Below are positions 1 through 6,844 of a stretch of 8,262 nt of DNA, one piece after another. Each line of letters begins with the position of its first letter. The first letter of the stretch is position 1. The translations under genes and the position numbers were made by a program. Source of the stretch: an uncultured Campylobacter sp. (GTDB lineage Bacteria > Campylobacterota > Campylobacteria > Campylobacterales > Campylobacteraceae). The notes beneath the pieces are model-generated. The model was given only the letters and a program-made list of their open reading frames with translations. It made no database searches and was not told the DNA's origin. The stretch covers positions 1-8,262 of the forward strand of contig NZ_CALIIS010000146.1 of the NCBI RefSeq assembly GCF_938017705.1, read 5' to 3'.

Positions 1-1
1 A

Positions 2-337
2 GATAAAAGCAAATGTTTATTTATGGAAATACGACTTTCAGCTAAGCTAAAAGAAGCAAATGAAACTAAAAATTTATTGTTATTAAACGGTATTGCCTTT
101 GATAGTAGAGTTTGCGGACAAAAAGAAATTTATAATCAAGCTTCCAAAATGATATGCGCGGATTTTAACTATGATAATTTTATAAAAGAATTAAATGAAG
201 CAAATAAAACGAAGAATAAAAGGAAATTAAAGGAGTTGTATTTGCAATCTCACAGGTGTATAGACGATATAAATATAAGCAATCAAATACAAGATGAATT
301 TGAATTATATAAGTTATATTGGCGAGAACAAAAATGA
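2..337 (+). CDS. Hypothetical protein, 5' end outside window
   Basis: I do not recognise this protein. The frame is open from the left edge to a TGA at 335-337. The first in-frame ATG is at 23 and would give 104 residues, but no Shine-Dalgarno sequence precedes it, so the true start probably lies left of the window and this is a C-terminal part. The visible part is charged and Lys/Glu/Asn-rich, probably mostly helical, with no membrane segment. Two similar short patches, KEANETKN and NEANKTKN, sit roughly 45 residues apart. It has three cysteines. The DNA is clearly more AT-rich than trpBA, with many TTA, AAA and ATA codons, which suggests accessory or acquired DNA. Its stop overlaps the next start as ATGA, so the two genes are probably translated together. 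Coding status is fairly safe; function is unknown. Confidence 0.6.
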   Translation, partial: DKSKCLFMEIRLSAKLKEANETKNLLLLNGIAFDSRVCGQKEIYNQASKMICADFNYDNFIKELNEANKTKNKRKLKELYLQSHRCIDDINISNQIQDEFELYKLYWREQK

Positions 338-753
338 CGACTCAAAGAAAATTAAAATTCTTAAAACGATACAAAAATATTATTCTATTACCATTTTTGC
401 TAATTATTTCGTTTTTTGTTTTTCGTATGATTTATATGGAAATAATTAGTGAGTGCGCCCCAATAAGGCTTTTTTCAAAAAATTCTCTACGCAATAGCAA
501 TCATGCTGAGTTAAAAGCAAAATGTATAAAAAAGGCTTTGGAAAATAACGATAATCACCTTATTATGCAGTATTTTAAAAGAGAAACGAGCGAATGTCTT
601 GAGATTATTGATGAACCGTCAAAAATCCCACATAATTTGATTAGAGTTAATAGTTTTGAAGAGTGGAAAAAATTAAGGATTACGGATACCGACAATATAA
701 TTTGTCCTATTGGTAATCCTAAAAAGAGCGATATTGGCAATGAAAGCAAATAA
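334..753 (+). CDS. Hypothetical membrane-anchored protein
   Basis: An unrecognised protein of 139 residues from the ATG at 334. A TTG at 319 is in frame and would add five residues, but the ATG makes a 4-base ATGA overlap with the preceding stop and has a weak GGCGAG about 7 bases upstream, so I prefer it. The N-terminus is rich in Lys/Arg (residues 5-14), followed by one hydrophobic segment at about 15-36, which predicts a single membrane anchor with the basic end in the cytoplasm and about 100 residues outside. The outer part has four cysteines (C41, C64, C88, C124), enough for two disulfides. It could be an immunity-like or accessory partner of the gene before it, but nothing in the sequence proves that. 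Codon use is AT-rich like its neighbour and unlike trpB. Confidence 0.65.
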   Translation: MTTQRKLKFLKRYKNIILLPFLLIISFFVFRMIYMEIISECAPIRLFSKNSLRNSNHAELKAKCIKKALENNDNHLIMQYFKRETSECLEIIDEPSKIPHNLIRVNSFEEWKKLRITDTDNIICPIGNPKKSDIGNESK

Positions 754-823
754 ATTTATAAATTCTTCAAATTTACGAAGTTGGGGCTACTCATCAAGCA
801 AAACATTAGCCGCAATTTGAAGT

Positions 824-841
824 GTAAATTTCAAAATTTAC
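824..841. repeat. AT-rich inverted repeat between hypothetical gene and trpB
   Basis: A perfect palindrome with arms GTAAATTT and AAATTTAC around a 2-base centre. It lies about 70 bases after the stop of the hypothetical gene and roughly 100 bases before the trpB -10. It could be an operator or a weak hairpin ending the upstream transcript. No U-run follows directly, and AAATTT words are common in this genome, so chance is possible. Confidence 0.35.
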
Positions 842-942
842 TATTTTGCGCCGCGCGTTTTTTGCGACTGCATATCCGATAAATTTTAAAATAGCGCCGC
901 AAAAGACGCCGTAAAAAAAGCGAAATTTAACGCGAAATTTTA

Positions 943-948
943 TATAAT
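943..948 (+). promoter_or_regulatory. Candidate -10 of the trpBA promoter
   Basis: A perfect TATAAT, preceded by a T-rich run, sits 26 bases before the trpB ATG at 975. This is the usual form of a Campylobacter sigma-70 promoter, in which the -35 is poorly conserved. The start of transcription would be near 955, giving a leader of about 20 bases. That leader is too short for a tryptophan attenuator, and I see no Trp-rich leader peptide. Confidence 0.6.
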
Positions 949-963
949 CTCACGATTTAATGC

Positions 964-970
964 GAGGAGA
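964..970 (+). promoter_or_regulatory. Ribosome binding site that fixes the trpB start
   Basis: GAGGAGA lies 4 bases before the ATG at 975. An in-frame ATG at 960 has no such site and falls upstream of this one. The protein from 975 begins [17 protein letters not shown], which matches the usual TrpB N-terminus, so 975 is the start. Confidence 0.8.
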
Positions 971-974
971 TAGG

Positions 975-2156
975 ATGAATAAAAAGGCGTATTTCGGGAG
1001 TTTCGGCGGGCAGTTCGTGCCCGAAACGGCGATGTTCGCGCTCGAGGAGTTGGAGGATGCGTACAACACCATAGCGCAGACGAAGGAATTTAAAGACGAG
1101 CTGGGTTACTTGCTGCGCGAATATGCGGGGCGTCCGACGCCGCTATATCACGCCGCGCGCCTTAGCGAGCACTACGGGCATGAAATTTATCTAAAGCGCG
1201 AGGATCTTAACCACACGGGCGCTCATAAAATCAACAATGCCCTAGCGCAGACGCTACTCGCCAAAAAAATGGGCAAAAAAAAGGTCATCGCAGAAACCGG
1301 CGCAGGCCAGCACGGCGTGGCGACGGCGACGGCAGCGGCGCTATTCGGGCTTGAGTGCGACGTATATATGGGCGAGACCGACGCTGCGCGCCAGCAGCTC
1401 AACGCCTTTAGGATGCAGCTTTTGGGCGCAAATTTGATCAAAATCGGCACCGGTCTTAAAACGCTCAAAGAGGCGACCACTGCGGCGATTCAGGCGTGGG
1501 TGAACGAGATTGAGAGCGTATTTTACGTCATCGGCTCGGCGGTCGGACCGCATCCGTATCCGAAGATGGTTAGGGATTTTCAAAGCGTCATCGGCACCGA
1601 GACCAAATCGCAGCTTGCGAGCAAGGGGATTAAAGCCGATTACGTCCTGGCCTGCGTGGGCGGCGGAAGCAATGCGATAGGAATTTTTGGCGCGTTCGTG
1701 GATGATCCCGCCGTACAACTCATCGGCGTCGAAGCGGGCGGCTTGGGCGCACAAACCCCTTATCACGCAGCGACTATCACTGGTGGGCGCGCGGGCATCA
1801 TCCACGGTATGAAAACGATTGTGCTACAGAATAAATTCGGCATGATCGAGCCCGTACACAGCATCTCGGCGGGGCTTGATTATCCCGGCGTAGGTCCAGA
1901 GCACGCGCATCTGCATGAGACTGGTCGCGTGCGATACGAAGCGGTAACCGACGATGAGTGCATCACGGCACTTAAACTGCTCTGCAGGCTCGAAGGTATC
2001 ATCCCTGCGATCGAAAGCGCGCACGCGTTAGCGTATTTAGAAAAGCTCTGCCCGCAGTTAAAAGGCAGAAAAACGATCGTCGTAAACGTGAGTGGCAGGG
2101 GCGATAAGGATATGGATACCGTGATGAATTACAAAAAAGGAACGATTTATGGATAA
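975..2156 (+). CDS. trpB: Tryptophan synthase beta subunit TrpB
   Basis: The pyridoxal-phosphate subunit of tryptophan synthase. It condenses indole, channelled from TrpA, with L-serine to give L-tryptophan in the cytoplasm. The 393-residue product is the normal length for TrpB1. Visible family motifs are the N-terminal FGGQFVPE (residues 10-17), HTGAHKIN with the PLP Schiff-base lysine K85, AETGAGQHG with the catalytic glutamate E107, the phosphate-binding GGGSN at 229-233, D302, E347, and the C-terminal [10 protein letters not shown] with S373, which contacts the PLP ring. Nothing essential is missing. It overlaps trpA by 8 bases, so the subunits are coupled. Unlike many Campylobacter genomes, trpF and trpD do not lie directly upstream; AT-rich hypothetical genes do. 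Codon use is GC-richer than in those genes. Confidence 0.97.
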   Translation: MNKKAYFGSFGGQFVPETAMFALEELEDAYNTIAQTKEFKDELGYLLREYAGRPTPLYHAARLSEHYGHEIYLKREDLNHTGAHKINNALAQTLLAKKMGKKKVIAETGAGQHGVATATAAALFGLECDVYMGETDAARQQLNAFRMQLLGANLIKIGTGLKTLKEATTAAIQAWVNEIESVFYVIGSAVGPHPYPKMVRDFQSVIGTETKSQLASKGIKADYVLACVGGGSNAIGIFGAFVDDPAVQLIGVEAGGLGAQTPYHAATITGGRAGIIHGMKTIVLQNKFGMIEPVHSISAGLDYPGVGPEHAHLHETGRVRYEAVTDDECITALKLLCRLEGIIPAIESAHALAYLEKLCPQLKGRKTIVVNVSGRGDKDMDTVMNYKKGTIYG

Positions 2157-2895
2157 GATCAAAGCGGCCTTTGCGGGCAAAAAGGCGAACATCGGCTATA
2201 TCGTGGCGGGATATCCGAGTCCCGCGCACACGAAGGAGTTTTTGTCAAATTTAGACGAAAGCGCGATCGATCTGCTTGAGATCGGCATCCCGTATTCCGA
2301 TCCGCTCGCAGACGGCCCGGAAATTTTTAAAGCGAGCTTTTCCGCGGTGCAAAACGGCGTAAACGCGGGCACAGTATTTGAAATTTTAAAAGAGGTGCAA
2401 ACGCGCAAGCCGCTCGTGTTTTTGGTCTATTATAACGTGATCTTTGCCTACGGCGCGCGCGAGTTTGTAGCGCAGGCGGCGCGCTACGGCATCAGCGGAC
2501 TAATAATCCCAGATCTGCCGTATGAGGAGAATGAAGAAATTTTTGCGCTTTGCGAGGAATTCGGTATCGCGCTCATCCCGCTTATTAGCGTTACGAGCGA
2601 GCACCGTGCCGCGCGAGTTTTGAGCCGCGCACGAGGCTTCATCTACGGCGTGGGAGCTATCGGCGTGACCGGAAGCAAGCAAACTCCGATCTCGCGCCTT
2701 AAAAATATGGTCGCAGATCTTAAAAAAATGAGCGATCTGCCCGTGGCGATCGGCTTTGGTATCCGCAACTCTAGCGATGTTCGCGCCACCAAAGAATACG
2801 CAGACGGCGCTATCATCGGCACTGCAATCGTAAATTTATGCGCGAACTACGGCGGGCGCGAGCTGCAAAATAAGATCGCCGAACTTTTTAACTAA
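2149..2895 (+). CDS. trpA: Tryptophan synthase alpha subunit TrpA
   Basis: A TIM-barrel subunit that cleaves indole-3-glycerol phosphate to indole and glyceraldehyde 3-phosphate and passes indole to TrpB. The product is 248 residues, slightly short for the family (about 260-270) but complete. The core motif [15 protein letters not shown] carries the catalytic pair E44 and D55 (Glu49 and Asp60 in Salmonella numbering). Also present are IIPDLPYEE (D122), the GVTG phosphate loop at 172-175, and the IGFGI strand near 201-205. The start ATG lies inside the end of trpB (8-base overlap), with AAAGGAA six bases before it. The stop is 10 bases before the next gene, so transcription probably continues into that gene. 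Confidence 0.96.
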   Translation: MDKIKAAFAGKKANIGYIVAGYPSPAHTKEFLSNLDESAIDLLEIGIPYSDPLADGPEIFKASFSAVQNGVNAGTVFEILKEVQTRKPLVFLVYYNVIFAYGAREFVAQAARYGISGLIIPDLPYEENEEIFALCEEFGIALIPLISVTSEHRAARVLSRARGFIYGVGAIGVTGSKQTPISRLKNMVADLKKMSDLPVAIGFGIRNSSDVRATKEYADGAIIGTAIVNLCANYGGRELQNKIAELFN

Positions 2896-2905
2896 CGGAA
2901 AGAGC

Positions 2906-4048
2906 ATGAAAAAGATATTTTTGATTTTAATCGCAAATTTTTGTCTCGGCGCCAATCTGATGCAATACGATCTCTTCAACCACGACGATAGCGTCGACAT
3001 CGCCTTGGCATTTGACTCCGCATACAAGCCCGATATTGTGCGCCGCGTCGATGGGCAGTCGATGAGTCTTATTTTAAAAGGGCTTGGCGGCGATGAGAAA
3101 TTTAACGAAATGCGCACCAATCAAAAGGTCTTAAAAAGCTTTACGATTGCGCCCAAAGGCAAGGATATCGAGATCAATTTCCCCACCGGAGCCGATCTAT
3201 CGGTCGATGCTCTTACTCAAGACGGCAATTTAAAGCTCATTTTGCGCGTAAAAAATCCCGCTTTCGATCAGAGCAAGATGAGCGTAAAGAGCGAGGCGAG
3301 TGAGACGGCGCAAAGCGGTAGCAGCAGGGTTTCCGTGATGCCGATAATCGTAGCGTTACTGCTTGCGGCTGCGGCTTTCGTAGGCGTGCGAAAATTCTTA
3401 TCGCACAAGCCGCAAAAAAGTATCGACGAGACATGGCGAGTTTTTGAAGATGACGCTAGTATGGATGGCACTGACGTGGACGGGGCGGGCATCGATAAAA
3501 TTTTAAACGAATCCTCTTTTAAAAATCAGAGCGGATCAAAGAACCCAAATTATTCTGACGCGCAGGAGTTTGCGAAGAAATATGAAGCCTCTGCTTTAAA
3601 TTTAAAAAATTCTAACGACTCAAAAAGCGTAGATGGTGCAGATTTTTTAAGAGGCGAGAACGTGAGCGAAGAGAGTGCACACGATAAATTTTACGATGAA
3701 GTTGCGCGTGCCGAGCGTTCGGAAGCTACGGAGGCGGACGAAAACTATGAGAGCGCCGAGAATATAAGAGCAGCGGATAAAATTTCGCCGCTTAAAGTAA
3801 GCTCTGCCGAGAGTGGTACGATGGAATTTCGCGAGGGAGCAAAAGAAAGATCGGATGCAAAAGAGCCCAAGGTTTCGGCATTTAGAAACATTTTAGAAAA
3901 TGAGCTGCTTAGCTCGGATACCGCAAGACCTAGCGACGTGCGAGTAGAGCTTGTGCGCGAGATCGACGAAAATAATGCTGCCGTAGTGCTAAGCTTTGCG
4001 GGCAAAAAACATCTAGTGGTGTTAAAAAGCTCCAACGCTATCGATTGA
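2906..4048 (+). CDS. Putative FliO-like flagellar export protein
   Basis: A 380-residue protein with four visible parts. There is a signal peptide at 1-16 (MKKIFLILI... ending CLGA). A beta-rich periplasmic domain follows at about 18-118, resembling AMIN-type domains (FDSAY, then alternating strands ending LKLILRVKN). A transmembrane helix lies at about 143-162. A long acidic, Ser/Asp/Glu-rich cytoplasmic part leads to a conserved-looking end at 345-380, with VVLSFAGKKHLVVL followed by SSN. The last block resembles the small beta domain of FliO, and a periplasmic domain before the membrane helix is known in Helicobacter FliO. I recall FliN and FliO-like genes close to trpA in Campylobacter jejuni. 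FliO helps assemble the FliP/Q/R flagellar export gate. GGAAAGAG precedes the ATG, which is 10 bases after trpA. The assignment is an inference: the linker is low-complexity and fliN is absent here. Otherwise call it a hypothetical AMIN-like membrane protein. Confidence 0.5.
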   Translation: MKKIFLILIANFCLGANLMQYDLFNHDDSVDIALAFDSAYKPDIVRRVDGQSMSLILKGLGGDEKFNEMRTNQKVLKSFTIAPKGKDIEINFPTGADLSVDALTQDGNLKLILRVKNPAFDQSKMSVKSEASETAQSGSSRVSVMPIIVALLLAAAAFVGVRKFLSHKPQKSIDETWRVFEDDASMDGTDVDGAGIDKILNESSFKNQSGSKNPNYSDAQEFAKKYEASALNLKNSNDSKSVDGADFLRGENVSEESAHDKFYDEVARAERSEATEADENYESAENIRAADKISPLKVSSAESGTMEFREGAKERSDAKEPKVSAFRNILENELLSSDTARPSDVRVELVREIDENNAAVVLSFAGKKHLVVLKSSNAID

Positions 4049-4087
4049 TGAGGCCTGGAATTTCGCAACTTGCGGGCTTTGCGACCC

Positions 4088-4133
4088 ATAAAATTTTGCA
4101 GTTTGTTAAATTTTAAAAATTGCGGAATTTTAT
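4088..4133 (+). terminator. AT-rich hairpin after the trpBA operon
   Basis: Arms at 4088-4100 and 4121-4133 form a 13-base-pair stem with two G-U pairs and a 20-base loop, starting 39 bases after the stop of the FliO-like gene. The right arm ends in TTTTAT. It is a possible terminator for the + strand operon, but the stem is AT-rich and no long U-run follows. Confidence 0.35.
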
Positions 4134-4154
4134 AGCGCTAGAAATTTATGCCAC

Positions 4155-4195
4155 ATTTAAGCCTTATCACCGAAAGGTCTCGATGAGGCTTAAAT
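4155..4195. terminator. Long stem-loop with GAAA tetraloop between convergent genes
   Basis: Arms 4155-4168 and 4182-4195 form a 14-pair stem with one G-U pair. Above it are a 3-base bulge (CTC, 4179-4181) and a 3-pair stem, ACC with GGT, closed by a GAAA (GNRA-type) loop at 4172-4175. It sits between two converging genes and most simply is a bidirectional terminator or a hairpin that protects RNA ends. Neither side has an immediate run of U, so the terminator role is inferred. Confidence 0.5.
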
Positions 4196-4214
4196 TTAAA
4201 AAGAAAGAGGACGC

Positions 4215-4249
4215 AAGCGCGGGTGGGCTTTAAAATTTAACCCGCGCTT
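4215..4249 (-). terminator. Terminator of the receptor gene
   Basis: A perfect 10-pair GC-rich stem (AAGCGCGGGT with ACCCGCGCTT) around a 15-base loop, 18 bases beyond the receptor stop on the - strand. Reading that strand, the stem is followed about 11 bases later by a T-rich stretch (TCTTTCTTTTT). This fits a rho-independent terminator for the receptor transcript, although the U-run is not directly attached. Confidence 0.6.
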
Positions 4250-4267
4250 CGCCCATATAAGCTTAAT

Positions 4268-6359
4268 CTAAAATCTTACTTCCAAATCGACGTAGAAATT
4301 TCGTCCAGCACCCACCACCACAGTCTCGCGCGTGCGGTTTGCGTTGATGTAGTGTCGATCGAAAATATTATTTACGCCAAAGCTTACGTCCGCGCCGTCA
4401 AGGGCCGGAATAATGCCGTTTTTGATCTTGTAACTTCCTCTAAAATTAGCGATCGTAAAGGACTTATCTACATAAAAATACTCCCTCCCGCGTGCAAAAT
4501 ATGAAGCGGGTTTGGAGTGAGGTTTGAAATAGTGGCTTACCTCAAAGCCTAAATTTAGATCGTGCAGAGGCGAGTAGGAGGCGTGCACGCTTAGTTTTTT
4601 GGCGTGGTTATTGATGTTTTCGTGCGTCTTTTTATTGTAAATTCTAAGTCGCTCGAAGCTCGCGCCGAAATCAAAGTCCTGCGTTTGGTAGTTTGAGCTA
4701 AGCTCAAAACCATGCCTTTTGGCTTGATCGATATTTTGATACTGCCCGTATTGTTGCGAAAAGCCGCCCGGCGGCACGCCTAGATGCGGTAGCGGCTTAA
4801 CGTCAATCATATCTTTGATATTGCCGTTAAAATAGATAAATTTCATATCGAAGTGATCGTCCGTAAAAATTTCATCCTGTTTAAAGCTAAATCCGACCTC
4901 GTACTCTTTGACGGTCTCGGGCTTTAGATCGGGATTTGGGATGTAATAATAATGCATGTTCATCGGCCCTGCTTGCGATGTCTCGTGCGGAGTAGGCGCG
5001 CGGAAACTCTCGCTGTATCCCGCTAAAAGCGTAAATTTATCAAAGAGCGTATAGGCAATCGCCGCGCGCGGAGAAAATCTGGAATCTTTAAATTTCGCGG
5101 GTTTGCCTTTGATGTCGCGATCGAATCTATCGTATCTACCGCCTAAGGTAAGCTCTAAATCATCGTGCAAGCGGATCAAATCCTGCGCGAAAAGCCCGTA
5201 GCTATTGTATTCATTCGGAAAGGAGGCAAAATCCGATAGCACGCCGTTTAGGATATAGGTCGCATCCTCTTGCCGCTTTTCGTAATCGCCGCCGAAAGCA
5301 AAGCTGTGGTTTAAAAAGCCCGTATCAAATTCCGAGATATTTTTGAGCTCTAGCCCCTTGCGATCGTCTTTGTTCGTGTAGCTGCCGGTATCTGCGCCGT
5401 CGATATAGCCGCGTTTATACTCGGCTCTGCTTTTGTAGGCCTTAAAAGACATATCCACTAGCGGGCTTTGCGGCGTGAAATTCCAATCAAAAACGTAATC
5501 TCTCTGGCTTAAATTTCCATGCACGAAGAGATCTGCGTCGTTTTGCCATAGCGTCTGCCACATCGTGTGTAAATTTTCGTCGTAATCAAAGGCGCTGAAG
5601 CTTATGCGGTGATCGTCCAAATTCGCGCCGATCTTAAAAAATCCAGTATCGATATGCTCGTTATTAAAGCTCTTGTCGTAGCCCTCGCCGTAGTGCGTGC
5701 CGCCGTCTGCGAACTTAACGTTGCCGTAGCTTGCGCGCTTGCCGTAGAGTAAAACATCGATCGGAATTTCCTCGCCCTTGCCGTAAATCGCGCCGCGCAT
5801 GCTATGCATATTGTTTGATTCGAGCCTCTGCCCTAGCATCAAGCCTACGTTTTTGCCCTCGCTTAGATAATCGCTCGCACTTTTGGTTTGCATATTTACG
5901 ATACCGCCGATCGCGCCCGAGCCGTGCAGCACGGACGAGGCGCCCTTTATGACCTCGACGCGCTTTAGGATGTCGCTATCGGTGCGGAAGGATGAGATCA
6001 TATTGGAGTACATCCCCGCGCTTCTGCGCACGCCGTCTTGCTTGATGATGACGCGCTCGTCGCTTTGATATCCGAATCCACGGATCTGAAACTGCCTGCC
6101 GATCTGCCGCCCCATATCCATACTGCCGTCAACGCCCGGTATCTGCATGATCGAATCGATCACGTTGGTTTTGGCTTTCATATCCTTGGGGGTTAAAATT
6201 CCGGCCGAGCCTGCGTATTTTAGGTTATCGACCGCGCTCACCGTCCGCTTGCACGACGATTTGACCCAGATCCTGCGACTTCGTGGCGTTGTTTTCGGCC
6301 GCATTCGCTCCGCCTATCGCGCCTATCGCAAGCGGCACCAATAAAATTCGCTTTTTCAT
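4268..6359 (-). pseudogene. TonB-dependent (probably heme) receptor, frameshifted
   Basis: An outer-membrane gated barrel receptor. The start is the ATG at 6359, with AAAGG seven bases upstream. It reads a signal peptide (MKKRILLVPLAIGAIGGANA) and a TonB-box-like LGQIVVQADG, then meets a TAA at 6227-6225. The rest of the receptor lies in the neighbouring frame, open from 6304 to 4268 (678 codons); that frame alone starts with a basic stretch and no signal peptide. Removing one base near 6233-6245 gives one 696-residue protein, a normal family length. In the 678-residue numbering, the plug has QIRGFG (73-78), RVEVIKGASSVLHGSGAIGG (115-134), and the barrel ends in Phe. A FRAP box (434-437), His451 and NPDL (457-460) match heme/hemoglobin receptors, in which a histidine lies between FRAP and NPNL. 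The remainder is intact, so this is either a recent inactivation or a sequence error. The heme ligand is inferred. Confidence 0.85.
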
Positions 6360-6392
6360 GCCCCGACCTTTAAAATAAAATTGAAATACATT

Positions 6393-6398
6393 ATTATA
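6393..6398 (-). promoter_or_regulatory. Candidate -10 of the receptor promoter
   Basis: On the - strand this reads TATAAT, within an AT-only stretch 34 bases before the ATG at 6359. No clear -35 is seen, as is usual in this group. Transcription would start near 6386 and give a leader of about 27 bases. Confidence 0.5.
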
Positions 6399-6419
6399 TA
6401 TCTACATACTTAAATAAGG

Positions 6420-6436
6420 TTGAAATTTAATTTCAA
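6420..6436. promoter_or_regulatory. Palindromic operator candidate, Fur-box-like
   Basis: A perfect 8-1-8 palindrome with arms TTGAAATT and AATTTCAA, lying about 22 bases upstream of the receptor -10, where a repressor would block polymerase. Its inner 7-1-7 core matches the Fur pattern TGATAAT-N-ATTATCA at 10 of 14 positions. Two more TTGAAAT half-sites occur at 6381-6387 (over the predicted start of transcription) and 6443-6449. Iron control of a heme receptor is expected. The regulator is not proven. Confidence 0.5.
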
Positions 6437-6541
6437 AAACATTTGAAATTTGTTTTTATTGGCAGCAAGCATTGTACCTCGTCTGAGCCATTTCTGCGTT
6501 TTGGCTGCGTCTTGTTTGTACTTTATCGCGCCGCTTCTGCG

Positions 6542-6549
6542 CCCCCCCC
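6542..6549. repeat. C8 homopolymer (G8 on the - strand)
   Basis: A run of eight C bases in the spacer. In Campylobacter, G or C tracts of this length often change length by slippage and switch genes on and off. No recognisable gene spans this one, so it is at most a relic or a regulatory tract. Confidence 0.6.
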
Positions 6550-6615
6550 TCGGCTCTACCTGTATCCGTTTGTATCGTGTTTCGTCTGACCGCCTCTACG
6601 CCATGGCTTCTCATT

Positions 6616-6644
6616 GCGATTTGTTTGCGCCGAAATCGAGCGGC
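6616..6644 (+). repeat. Degenerate direct repeat, copy 1
   Basis: A 29-base segment starting GCGATTTGTTTGCG. It matches the segment at 6691-6719 at 23 of 29 positions with no gaps, 75 bases apart. A looser copy of part of the unit (TTGTTTG, then ATCGCG and GC) lies near 6512-6534. TCGTCTGA at 6479-6486 and 6582-6589 precedes the first two units. Confidence 0.45.
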
Positions 6645-6690
6645 TAATTCGGCACTTCTATCGCAGCAAAGAGTCTAAATTTAAATATCC

Positions 6691-6719
6691 GCGATTCGTT
6701 TGCGTCTAAATTTAGTGGC
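6691..6719 (+). repeat. Degenerate direct repeat, copy 2
   Basis: The second copy of the 29-base repeat, starting GCGATTCGTTTGCG. All six differences from copy 1 are single substitutions, and four of them are C/T changes. This pattern suggests old duplication followed by decay rather than an active array. Confidence 0.45.
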
Positions 6720-6793
6720 CGCCCGCGCGATTTTAAAATTTAACTTTTCGCAAATTTCGATCGGAATTTATTTACTTTTTATTTTACAAAGGA

Positions 6794-6799
6794 TAAAAT
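6794..6799 (+). promoter_or_regulatory. Candidate -10 for the YedE-like gene
   Basis: TAAAAT preceded by a long T-rich stretch (6766-6785), 45 bases before the ATG at 6845. It matches the Campylobacter style of promoter, with T-rich DNA in place of a -35. It would give a leader of about 40 bases. Confidence 0.4.
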
Positions 6800-6809
6800 T
6801 GCGCCTAAG

Positions 6810-6823
6810 AGATCGGTCGATCT
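6810..6823 (+). promoter_or_regulatory. Inverted repeat in the YedE-like gene leader
   Basis: A perfect palindrome, AGATCG then GT then CGATCT, lying between the candidate -10 and the ribosome site (AGGA at 6834-6837). It may be an operator just after the start of transcription. As RNA, the 2-base loop is too tight for a good hairpin unless the inner pairs open. Confidence 0.35.
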
Positions 6824-6844
6824 AGATTATTTCAGGATTTTTTC

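Larger units (their letters stand above)
6437..6793. other. Non-coding spacer with repeats and a C8 tract
   Basis: I find no supportable gene in the roughly 350 bases between the receptor operator and the promoter of the YedE-like gene. A 65-codon frame at 6450-6647 needs a TTG start without a ribosome site and gives a Cys-rich, Leu/Ser-rich product that looks like noise. The reverse strand has a 52-codon frame of no recognised type. The + strand is strongly pyrimidine-rich from 6450 to 6610. The stretch carries degenerate direct repeats and a homopolymer, listed separately. It may be decayed coding sequence or hold an untranslated RNA, but no promoter and terminator pair supports the latter. 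Confidence 0.5.

Noticed and set aside
844..904. Imperfect inverted repeat, TTTTGCGCCGC against GCGCCGCAAAA, before trpB
   Set aside because: The arms have a mismatch and a loop of about 40 bases, and no U-run follows, so neither an attenuator nor a terminator is convincing.
754..974. Tryptophan attenuator or leader peptide before trpB
   Set aside because: I found no short frame with Trp codons, and the predicted leader is only about 20 bases.
1341..1805. 154-codon - strand frame inside trpB
   Set aside because: It is a mirror frame of a GC-rich conserved gene; TrpB on the + strand is certain.
3745..4089. 114-codon - strand frame opposite the FliO-like gene
   Set aside because: It is a shadow of the acidic low-complexity linker (Ser/Leu-rich on the reverse strand) with no start signal.
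6450..6647. 65-codon + strand frame in the spacer
   Set aside because: It needs a TTG start with no ribosome site, crosses the C8 tract and degenerate repeats, and the product resembles no known kind of protein.
6670..6715. Direct repeat GTCTAAATTTA, at 6673-6683 and 6704-6714
   Set aside because: AAATTT-type words are very frequent in all intergenic parts of this genome, so this short match is probably composition.
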